This document shows, piece after piece, positions 1 through 7,770 of a stretch of 37,775 nucleotides of DNA. Position 1 is the first letter of the stretch. Every line of letters begins with the position of its first letter. Origin of the DNA: Dinochytrium kinnereticum (taxonomy: Eukaryota; Chytridiomycota; Chytridiomycetes; Chytridiales; Chytridiaceae); assembly GCA_027604005.1 (NCBI GenBank), contig JADGJT010000230.1, positions 1 through 37,775 on the forward strand, given 5' to 3'. The position numbers and the translations under genes were made by a program. Under the pieces are notes generated by a model. The model searched no databases and had not been told where the DNA came from. It saw only the letters and a program-made list of their open reading frames with translations.

Positions 1-206
1 TCACGCGTATCCACTCAGTAAATTCACAGATCACTTCGGATTTGTCCGAATTGGCTGAGAGGATGTAGGGGAGCGTCCGGGGGTGGTACCAGGACTTTTT
101 CATTTTTGCCTTGAAGACCTTGAGTTCAAAGGTCTCCAAGTCTGTTTGTCCCTCCCACCATCCCCCTAGCCCCATGCTCTGTCTTTCTTCATTTCCTCAG
201 AGTTCT
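1..206 (-). CDS. Possible partial ORF running off the left edge
   Basis: On the minus strand a frame stays open from a TGA near 206 to base 1, with an in-frame ATG at about 176. The predicted peptide (MGLGGWWEGQTDLETFELK, then ...WYHPRTLPYILSANSDKSE) has ordinary, non-repetitive composition. I recognise no domain. It could be a further ORF of the mobile element, the start of a host gene or exon, or chance. Confidence 0.22.
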
Positions 207-253
207 CCCTTTCGCCATGAATTCACATGGGGTTCGACTCCCCGTGCATGGTG

Positions 254-1555
254 CTAGGCAGTGTCGCACTCCGCGCTTCCTCGGGCTCCGTTGAGCGGGA
301 GGCGCGGGCGTGCTTCTCTCCATAGCTGAATATGTATAGTATTGTCCATGAAGGCAAAGGCAGAAAAACGCGTGAGCCAGTCGCGTAACATCGATTCTGC
401 CGCGTCTGGGTCGTCAGACGGGAGATGAGCGACGGCAGAGGCGAGAAGGGAGTAACGCGCGGCCGTCGCGGACGACGCCCAGCCGCCGCGGGCCATCGTG
501 GCCGACAAAGAAGAGGGAGAGAGACGCGTCTGAATGGCGGCGGCGACGCGAGTGCCCGCGAGCTTGAAGACGGGGGAAGACGTGGCCACACACGCGGCCC
601 GGAGCCGCGAATTAGCGGCTTGGAGGGTGAGAGGCGACGTGAGGGAGATAGAGGTGTCAGAAAACCGAGGGAAAACGTAGTCGTCCGTCCAAAGAGAGAG
701 ACCAAAGGTCCGAACCGCTTTCACATAGTCGAAAAGGGCGCGGACGGGACATGACGGCGTCTCGGGGCGGCGAAGGACGGGGACGCGGTGGATAATGTTG
801 GTAGAGGAGCGGGTCTTGTGGCGAGTGAAGATGAGGAGGAGGCCTGCGTGGTCGGGCAATGTCCATATCCCGGAAGGGGCTAAAGAGAGGATGTCGCCGG
901 CGCGGCGGCCGGTGTCGGAGGCGAGAAGAAGCAAAGCCCGAAGCTGAAGGCAGCAAAGATGACGGCGGCGAGAGATAATGGGGCGGTGGCTGTAAAGGGG
1001 GCGGGCACAGGCCTCGGACCACAGCCACGCGCATAAACGGTGGACGTCGGCGCCGAATAGAGGGGACGCTTGAAGAGGAATGACGGCCGCGAAGGCGGCT
1101 TCCGCGGTAACCACGTCAAGGAATTCTGAGACGAGGGTCGAGTCGCACGGATTGCCGGAGGTATGCGGAAGGGTATAGGTGGTCAGATAGCCGGCGGACA
1201 CGTAAGCACCGGAGAGGCGGGAACGGGCGGCGCGAAGGGAGTCGGGGCTAGCACGTACAGGACAGACCGACGGATCATATGGCGACTGGGCATGGGGACA
1301 GGCCAAACGGTTGGGGCAAGTGGCCGGGTCACAGGAAGTGAGGGTCCGAGCACCGGGGAGCGCCAGAGCCGCATGGGGACAGCCGCGGGAGTGAAATTGC
1401 GTGTTGCCCTCCAAGTCCTTAGAGATCAAGTAGCGGATGACGTGGTGTGGAGTGGCCGAGTGGGGATTGCTAGGGGGCACGGAGGTGTGAAGGAAGGTGG
1501 TGAAACGACGCATTTCCGCGTCGCGGGTCTGGAATTTCGGGACCAGGCGGCGCAA
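254..1555 (-). CDS. Tyrosine recombinase of DIRS-like element
   Basis: Predicted to integrate the circular cDNA of the element by site-specific recombination. Counting from the codon at 1555 (not a certain start), the catalytic set is: Arg217/218 in a GRRAGDIL block, Lys247 in RHKTR, Arg336 in LAGTR, Trp359 in GGW, and nucleophile Tyr368 in AARY. The usual HxxR histidine is Ala333 here; variation at that position is known in the superfamily. An N-terminal Cys-rich stretch (C75, C80, C86, C98) may bind metal. The frame is open upstream to the stop codon at 1631-1633, which is also the end of the RT ORF, so translation could begin by reinitiation or by readthrough. An in-frame ATG lies at codon 15. 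The ORF ends immediately before a hairpin at 229-243. Confidence 0.85.
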   Translation of the reverse strand: MRRLVPKFQTRDAEMRRFTTFLHTSVPPSNPHSATPHHVIRYLISKDLEGNTQFHSRGCPHAALALPGARTLTSCDPATCPNRLACPHAQSPYDPSVCPVRASPDSLRAARSRLSGAYVSAGYLTTYTLPHTSGNPCDSTLVSEFLDVVTAEAAFAAVIPLQASPLFGADVHRLCAWLWSEACARPLYSHRPIISRRRHLCCLQLRALLLLASDTGRRAGDILSLAPSGIWTLPDHAGLLLIFTRHKTRSSTNIIHRVPVLRRPETPSCPVRALFDYVKAVRTFGLSLWTDDYVFPRFSDTSISLTSPLTLQAANSRLRAACVATSSPVFKLAGTRVAAAIQTRLSPSSLSATMARGGWASSATAARYSLLASAVAHLPSDDPDAAESMLRDWLTRFSAFAFMDNTIHIQLWREARPRLPLNGARGSAECDTA

Positions 1556-1630
1556 AGACGAAAGGCTGGAAAGGCGCTCGGCGATATGGTGGTCGCGAAG
1601 GGCATGGGGCTGGAAGGAGGATAATGAGTA

Positions 1631-4072
1631 TTATTCAAATTGAAGGCGGAACGCGACGAGAGAAACGGAGAGCGGAAGGGGAACAACAGTGCGGGCAGCG
1701 GGGTCGTAGCCAAGGAGGACAGAGAAATCGCCGGCGGAGCCGAGCGAGAAAGAGGCGGTGGCAAACTGGGAAAGAGCGGGCCACCATGCGTCATAGCGCT
1801 TAGGAGCAATGAGGACGGCGGGAAGACGGAGATATAAAAGATGTTCGACCGTAGCGGGGAGGAGAGGGAAAGGAGGGTAGACATATAGAGGAAGGCGCGG
1901 GCGAACCGCAGGGCGCCAGGAAAGAAAATTAGTCGCGATAGCCGCGGGGTGAATGTGGCGAGAAATAAAATGAGGGCACTTGGTATTAAGAGAGGAAGCC
2001 ATGACATCAATAGAAAATGGGCCAAAACGAGAAAGAAGACGATCATAAGCCGAAGGCGACAAACGATAATCGCCGGTCGCATCTTCGCGCGAGATAGCGT
2101 CGGCCTCTTCATTCAGGGCCCCGGTAATATGGTGAAAAAGGAAGCGGACGTTATATCGACGGGCCAGCAGCCATATGTCGCGAAGGCAGTTGTTGATGTC
2201 GGCTTGCCGAGAAGAGCCTTTGCGGGAGAGAGACGAATAGAGGCCTTCGTTATCAACGCCTAAGTTAACCCACAGGGGGGGAGGCTGAAAAGAGGCGAGC
2301 GCGCTTTGAAGCTGGCGAGACGGGATGTGGACGTCAACCCAGCGGGAGGTCAGGGAAGGGAGGAGGAGTTGGAGAGCACGTTTGCAACCCTCAGCTTCCC
2401 GAACGTTAATAGATTTACCGGCCGCCGGGAGAAAAGCGTCCTCGAATTCTTCGCCGACGAAGCGAGCGGGGGCGTCGAGACAAGGGGCGAGGAAAGCGCC
2501 CCAACGGCGGTCGCTGGCGTCGGTACGCAAAGTGACCGAGGCATGGCAGGAGGTGAGCCAGGCGCAAGACCACTGGCGACGGTCCGGGGAGTCGATGTGG
2601 AGCCAGTGGTGCAATTCGGCCGTGAGGTCGGAAGACGGGACAATGACGGAGGTAGAGGGGGACCGCGCCGAGGCGATAGCCGAATAGCACTCGCGAGTGA
2701 AGGCGAGGGCGCCCGGGATCGCGACGGAAAAATGAGCGCATTTGCCGGCGAGGCTTTCGAGACCGGAGAGCGGTATGTTCGGGCGATCGAGGAGAGTGCG
2801 GAGGAGAGCAAGGAAAGAGGCGCGTTTGTCCGCAGGAATGGAGAAAGAGCGCGAGACAAAGTCGACCAAAATACCCAAGTATCGAACGCAGGCTTGGGGT
2901 TGGGGTTGAGACTTGGTGAGGGACACAAAGAAACCGGCGAGCGAAAGCATGAGGCAAAGGATGTAGGTGGGATGGGAAGTGGCGGCGACGTCGGATAGGC
3001 GAGGCTGTGGCGAGGAAAGGGAGAACTTGCGAGGGCCAACCAGAAAATCGTCGATATACACGGTCATGGGAATAGACCATGAGCGGGCGTAACGGACTAT
3101 AGCGTCGACGAGGGACTGGCAGACGAAGGGAGAGGGTGACCAGCCAAAGACAATGACGGTGGCAATAAGGAACCATTCAACGCCATCGTCCAGAATGGCG
3201 CGCGTGCCAAAATATGTGTATGAGGAGGGGTGAAGAGGTATATTGAGGAATGCCGACTTAAGGTCAATAACAGACGCGCAGGTCGCGGACCAGGTTGTAA
3301 GAGATGGGAGGCCCTCCAGTTTGAAAGGAGGAGGGGCCATCCATAAGTTGAGGTAAGTACAATCGTCGAACTTGCGTGGTTTGGTCGGTTCGACGCCGGT
3401 GGGGGAGACAATGTGTGGGATGTCGGCGCGAGAAGCACCGCGGACCGGACAAACCTGGCGACGGGCGCCTGAGCGGAGGTCGTCGATCACCGAAACGGTA
3501 ACGAAGTTCGAGTGGGCCTTGGAAAGAGGAGGGTTCTTGAAGATACGGGTGGGAGGCCGCTTAGAGTCATAGGGTGTGCCCTTGTAGCGTCCCCGAAACC
3601 CGCCTGGAGAGAAGAACTCCTCCACGCGGATGCCCTCCGACACCCAGCGAAGGAGGCGGCTGGCATCGGCGGGAGGAGAGGCGGCGAGGATGCGCCGCCA
3701 GAAATCGAGACGGGAGGCATTAACGCAACCAGCGACGAAGTGCTCCGAGTCTGGCAAGGCGAGGGCGTACGGATCGACGACTGTAGCGTTGGCCAGGGCG
3801 TCGTCGAGGCAACGCTCTTGGCGAAGGAGAGACGGAGGAGGCTGTGGTGCCTGGCCGAGCGAGGACCAGGAGCTAGGATGAGGATGAGGAGGCATGGATC
3901 GACGATGAGGAAGAGACAATAATTTTTTCACTATTGACGGGTAGAGGGACCGCCAGGAAGGCGTGTTCAACAGAGAGAGAGGAGACAGAGGTGGAATATG
4001 CCACAGGCAAAAGGAGATGGGAGGAATCGGGGACGAAGAGGCGACCCCGGGACAAGTAGACGGGGGATACAT
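1631..4072 (-). CDS. Reverse transcriptase / RNase H polyprotein of DIRS-like element
   Basis: Copies the element RNA into DNA in the cytoplasm or nucleus. The frame is open from about 4096; the first in-frame ATG is near 4072. With residue 1 at 4096, RT motif A is IDLKSAF (277-283), followed by an FGWSPSPF segment and the catalytic YIDD at 347-350. RNase H follows, with LRTDASDRRWGAF at roughly 525-540 and a closing VDNEG...HHITGALNEEADAISR region. The C-terminal part (FGPFSIDVMAS ... YPPFPLLPATVEHL ... VLIAPKRYDAWW) matches the domain that follows RNase H in DIRS elements, where some members carry a Dam-like methyltransferase domain. The gag stop at 4239 is in another frame. The ORF ends at a TAA, after which the recombinase continues in the same frame. 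Confidence 0.88.
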   Translation of the reverse strand: MYPPSTCPGVASSSPIPPISFCLWHIPPLSPLSLLNTPSWRSLYPSIVKKLLSLPHRRSMPPHPHPSSWSSLGQAPQPPPSLLRQERCLDDALANATVVDPYALALPDSEHFVAGCVNASRLDFWRRILAASPPADASRLLRWVSEGIRVEEFFSPGGFRGRYKGTPYDSKRPPTRIFKNPPLSKAHSNFVTVSVIDDLRSGARRQVCPVRGASRADIPHIVSPTGVEPTKPRKFDDCTYLNLWMAPPPFKLEGLPSLTTWSATCASVIDLKSAFLNIPLHPSSYTYFGTRAILDDGVEWFLIATVIVFGWSPSPFVCQSLVDAIVRYARSWSIPMTVYIDDFLVGPRKFSLSSPQPRLSDVAATSHPTYILCLMLSLAGFFVSLTKSQPQPQACVRYLGILVDFVSRSFSIPADKRASFLALLRTLLDRPNIPLSGLESLAGKCAHFSVAIPGALAFTRECYSAIASARSPSTSVIVPSSDLTAELHHWLHIDSPDRRQWSCAWLTSCHASVTLRTDASDRRWGAFLAPCLDAPARFVGEEFEDAFLPAAGKSINVREAEGCKRALQLLLPSLTSRWVDVHIPSRQLQSALASFQPPPLWVNLGVDNEGLYSSLSRKGSSRQADINNCLRDIWLLARRYNVRFLFHHITGALNEEADAISREDATGDYRLSPSAYDRLLSRFGPFSIDVMASSLNTKCPHFISRHIHPAAIATNFLSWRPAVRPRLPLYVYPPFPLLPATVEHLLYLRLPAVLIAPKRYDAWWPALSQFATASFSLGSAGDFSVLLGYDPAARTVVPLPLSVSLVAFRLQFE

Positions 4073-4238
4073 GAGAAACCAAAGGGGAAGAACCACACAA
4101 AGATCAGAGGAGGCATAAGAGCCCTAAAGGAAAGAAGGAGAGTACATCAGGCCCGAGGGCCGAAACAGGAGGTGGGAAAGCCCACAGACAGAGAAAGGAG
4201 GTGGAAGAACCACAGAGGAAAGGGGGAGGTGTTATCGT

Positions 4239-6335
4239 TTAGCGGTCGGAGTCTTGGAGTAACGGGCGGGGAACGGGAGCGGCGGCGGGGGGAGCGGGAG
4301 CGGCGACGATAAGGAGGAGAGCGTCTCGACGGTCGGAAACCGAGGGCTTGGAGCGACGGTCGCGGTTGAGGGGGTTGCGGGAGCAATGTGGCCGGTTGCA
4401 AGTCGAGCGGGAACAATTGACTGGGCAGTCGCGGGTTTCGTGGTCGGCTTGACGGTGGCAATGGCCGCAACGGGAAGAGGGGCGCGAGGACGAGGGAGGG
4501 GTCTTGGAAGGGTTGTCGTTCTTGATATGCTTGGTCATGGCGGCCATCGACGACAGGAGAGAGGCGGCGACCGTGGAGGAGGGTGTCCAACCTAGATGGG
4601 ACAAGATGAAAGAGGTCAACGCCTGAGAGGAGACTTTAGTCATCAAAGGAGAGCGAAGAATATCGAGGAGGGCGTTGAGGTGGGAGAGCATGGTCGGGGT
4701 GGCATAGTGTAAGGCCGCCGGAGACTTCGTAAGGACGGCCGTCTGCAGGTGGGAGTGCAGCAGGGAAAAGAACTTGCAGAGGGCGGCGGCCGAGGAGAAG
4801 GGGTTGTCAGGAGGCAAGAGGCCGACGTGGGCCTGGGCGGCGGCACTAAAGCCAGCCAAAGCGCCCAGGCCCTGAAAATAATGCTTGAAATGGTCGAGGT
4901 TCGAAAGTGCCTGCGAGCGGCAAGAAGGGTAATTTAGTGAAAGGCGTAACAGAGACGCAAAGACAACGTGGAGGAAGAGGCCACCACGAAGAAGGCAAAG
5001 CCTATAAAAACATCACGGAGACCGGAGTCCCAAACGTGGATGGCCATGCCCGGCCTAACCACATCGCGGGGGAAACGAGCCCTCAACGCGGATGGCCATG
5101 CCCAGCCTATACAATCGTCGCGGGAAGACGAGCCCGCAACGAGTACGGCCATGCAGCCGAAAGCCAGCGCGGGGCCAAAGAGCCCACAGTGCGAAGGGCC
5201 ACGCTGGGCTGAGGCCTAAACAAGGCTGGGAGAGAGGCCAAGACGGAGGGATCGAGGGCGGGGAAAGTCGCCAGCAACCCGGCGAGGGGTAAAGGAAGGG
5301 GAAGGGAGCAAGGAAGAGAGAAAAAGGAAGAGAAGAAGAAAGAAGGGAGGAAGAAAAGCGAGAGAGAAAGGAGAGGGTGGGGCGGGACGGCACTAGTCGG
5401 AGATGAACTGCCGATGGCGTGACGTCCCGGGGCCCCTCGCACGGGGACCCCTAAGACCAAAGAAGAAAAAGGAGGAGCGAAGAACTCACGTTTATTGCGG
5501 CAAGAGTCGGCGGATCATTGTCAAGGTCTTGGCCGATGTCAAGGATCGTGACGGGCGGGGTCGCGGCAGCCAACGAAGCGGTAGGCTGGGGCGGAACCGG
5601 AGGTTGGAGGAGAGGCGGAGGTGGAAGAGCGAGGGGAGGGGCCGGAGGAGGGAGGGCGAGAGTTGGTGCCGGATTAGGGAAAGCCGGGGGGGCCGGGGCC
5701 GGAGGGAAGGGTGGAGGAACCGCTGGGGCCGGTTGCATTTGCTGGAGTTGCAACAGTAATGCAGGGTTGTTAGCGAGTTGTTGGAGAAAAACTTGAGAGG
5801 AGAGAGGAAGGGGAACGGCCGCGGCCAACGGCTGCGGAGCGGGAGGGGCAGGAGCAAGCAGGGCAGGGAGGGAAGGTGCGGGAGCGGCAGGAAGAGGGAG
5901 GGCCGGTATGGGAGGGTTGGGAGTCGGAAGCACGGGGGTGCTCAAGGGAGCCTGGGGAGGAGTGGAGGACGAAGAGCTAGAAGGGCCGGGGAGGCGAGAC
6001 TTGAAGGCGGCGGAGGCGGTGTCCGAATGGAACGCCCACCAAGCACCGCAGGAAGACTTTGGGTGGGGGGTGCATGCTCGAAGGGCGTTGATAAGGCGGT
6101 CGCGAAGGTCCGGCTGGTTGCCGTCGGTGCGCAGGCCAAACTTGGCAAGGAAAGCCTTCAAGGCGGGGTTCTTGAGGAGCCCAACCGCGGTGGCGTCGAT
6201 GGATACATGGTCGGCATTGAAGGGGAGGGGGGAAGGAGGGGAGGAAGTAATGTCGATAGAGGGGGAAGGGGCTCGGGAAGAAGAGGAAGAAGAGGAAGGG
6301 GCAGAAGAAGAAGAGGAGGAGGCGGGGGCAGACAT
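4239..6335 (-). CDS. Gag-like protein of DIRS-like element, two exons
   Basis: Proposed structure: exon 1 6335-5490 and exon 2 4871-4239 (stop included), phase 0, about 492 residues. Exon 1 starts at ATG 6335 with a Ser-rich leader, then a SAP/LEM-like helix pair (NPALKAFLAKFGLRTDGNQ onward) at about 55-85, then a long Pro/Ala-rich linker with a QQLANNPALLLQLQQMQ helix. The donor reads GTGAGT at 5489 and the acceptor TATTTTCAG ends at 4872. Exon 2 continues GLGALAGFSAAAQ, an alpha-helical gag-like region, then a zinc knuckle CGHCHRQADHETRDC (CX2CX5HX4C) and a second CNRPHC cluster, ending basic. Without splicing, exon 2 lacks any early ATG (the first possible start is TTG), which supports splicing. 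The alternative is two separate ORFs. Confidence 0.68.
4872..5489 (-). other. Intron of the gag-like gene
   Basis: 618-nt candidate intron, GTGAGT...TTTTCAG, phase 0, between the Pro-rich and zinc-knuckle exons. It has no consistent coding frame on the minus strand and contains a four-copy tandem repeat (5025-5215) and a purine-rich tract at 5285-5380. Introns in retrotransposons are unusual because reverse transcription of spliced RNA would remove them. Confidence 0.6.
5025..5215. repeat. About 52-bp tandem repeat, four copies
   Basis: Units beginning with GAGTCC or GAGCCC start at 5025, 5077, 5130 and 5180 (spacing 52, 53, 50). The first two share a block reading GGATGGCCATGCCC, then an ATCGCGGG or CGTCGCGGG core. 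The third and fourth are more diverged. Confidence 0.75.
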
Positions 6336-6426
6336 GACGGGGAAGGAGGGGGGGTGCAGGCAGAGAGAGCGGGAGTGACCGTATCGCGCGATGCCCAGCG
6401 AGATACGGAGAAAAGAGAAAAAGAGA

Positions 6427-6534
6427 TGTCCTAGCTGTCGTGCAAGGTGACCTCAATAAAGGTCTCACCCCAAAATGCGACTCGTCTTATTTTTGGCCGA
6501 GGCCTTTATTGCCTGTGTCACCCTGCCTAGGACA
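6427..6534. repeat. Imperfect inverted repeat at the right end of the DIRS-like element
   Basis: TGTCCTAG at 6427-6434 is matched by CTAGGACA at 6527-6534. Inside these, GGTGACC...CAATAAAGGTCTC on the left is mirrored by GAGGCCTTTATTG...GTCACC on the right. The repeat sits about 90 bp upstream of the gag ATG, where the sequence turns AT-rich, as expected for an element terminus or a strong hairpin. Confidence 0.65.
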
Positions 6535-6539
6535 CTTCA

Positions 6540-7770
6540 TAGGCATATTCCAGTGAATAGAGAGTTTTCGCAAGCATGAAATTTGGAAATTTCAAGCTGA
6601 AAATTTTAATTGAAATTTCGCAATTCAAAAGTTGTTTTGCAAACCTCAAAATCATATTTGAGGATAGGCATGAAGGTTGTCATAGTAAGGGCGATATGGG
6701 AGATGCAGGCACACTTGGTGTTGTGCCGCACTCCCCATCACAAGAGGGTTGCAACCTGTCGAATAGCAAAGGCAATGGCCACACATCAATGGTCATGCTG
6801 ATCAGAATGATGTGCAGAGCCTGATTCAAGAGAAAACTTTTATTTTGGGGGCTACAGATGCCCAAGGGGTCTCCCCTTCGAGTTGCTGATACCTACGGGT
6901 ACTTGCTTGCTGGTATGCTCGTTGGAAGGGGTCGGATCGGCGGGGAGGGGGTGTAGATAGGGCCTGCATCGCCTTCTTTGCAGGCTGTGTGTGAGTGTGT
7001 CCTAATTCTCAGGTAAAATTCATCGGAGGACACATCGTCCTCGGTTCTGGGCATTTTGTGGACTGGAGATTATTAAGGCATTCAAGTAGAAGCGGTGGGA
7101 AAGACGATCGCGTTCGTTCTTCCTGCCAAAGCATCGGCCTATAACCATATGCATGAAACGAACCTCCAGCACTCTGCTGATGCCGTTAGAGAAGTGATAT
7201 CTCTTGGAATACTTGCTCATATATTCAATAATATCAGCGTGCAGTATAAGATATTCAGTTGGCTCCAAAGCATTTCCTCTTTTATGAAAACCAAATCAAT
7301 AGTTAATGAATGGGACCATCAACATTTAAGGTCCCAATGTGAGGTCTCAGAAATGGATGTTTATAGGACCAATTTCCCACAATTAATTAATTTTCTTCTG
7401 ACCTATATAATGAACTACATTACTTAATATTGAGACCCGCTATTATTATTGCAGTGTTGAGACAAGTGCTGAAATAATCTTGCTATTAATACAAATTATT
7501 GACACGTAAAAAAAACATCAGTGTTTATTGTTTAGCTTTGTTATAGTTTCCTTTAGCTCTCAGCATCGTCTAACATTGTCATTATTCACCGAGAGCACCA
7601 TACCACAGCGAGCTGCACTCTAATTTCTCTTTGCGCTCCTTGCTTTCATGCCCTGACAGCGTACGAGTAGTTTTGGAATTTCAAGCTGCCCATCCGTTCA
7701 CCAGGCCAAATATTGAGGGTGCTCTCAAGGTGAGCCAAAAATTTGTCCGAAGCGTTGTGCATTTCATGAA
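6540..7770. other. AT-rich intergenic region
   Basis: Lies between the DIRS-like element and the nucleoporin gene. No convincing coding frame is seen. It holds A/T-rich near-palindromes around 6575-6640 and, in its last 200 bp, the presumed promoter and 5' UTR of the nucleoporin gene. A GTGAGC at about 7731 could be the donor of a non-coding 5' intron, but nothing confirms it. Confidence 0.5.

Larger units (their letters stand above)
1..6534 (-). mobile_element. DIRS-like tyrosine-recombinase retrotransposon
   Basis: A GC-rich block on the minus strand carries, in order from the right, a gag-like gene (6335-4239), a reverse transcriptase/RNase H ORF (about 4072-1631) and a tyrosine recombinase ORF (to 254). 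Known for the family: DIRS/PAT/Ngaro-type elements combine RT-RH with a tyrosine recombinase in place of a DDE integrase, and end in inverted or split direct repeats rather than ordinary LTRs. Seen here: YIDD, an RNase H region, the downstream DIRS-type domain, and a recombinase with its R-K-R-W-Y residues. The right boundary is set by the GC-to-AT-rich change and an inverted repeat at 6427-6534. The left boundary is unresolved and may lie outside the window; I could not find the matching terminal repeat or an internal complementary region. All coding frames are open, so the copy is young or intact. It could be PAT-like rather than strictly DIRS1-like. Confidence 0.88.

Noticed and set aside
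172..251. tRNA-like signal: GGGG-TTCGACT-CCCC arm at 229-243 and CCATGC/GCATGG pairing 80 nt apart
   Set aside because: The T-arm-like hairpin is perfect, but there is no A box, no D-arm GG and no clear anticodon arm, so a functional tRNA is not supported.
1163..3922. Long plus-strand frames opposite the RT and recombinase ORFs
   Set aside because: They mirror GC-rich coding sequence of the other strand and show no conserved motifs.
4147..6434. Many long open frames on both strands of the gag region
   Set aside because: Shadows of GC-rich Pro/Ala coding; they have Arg/Gly-rich compositions and no domains.
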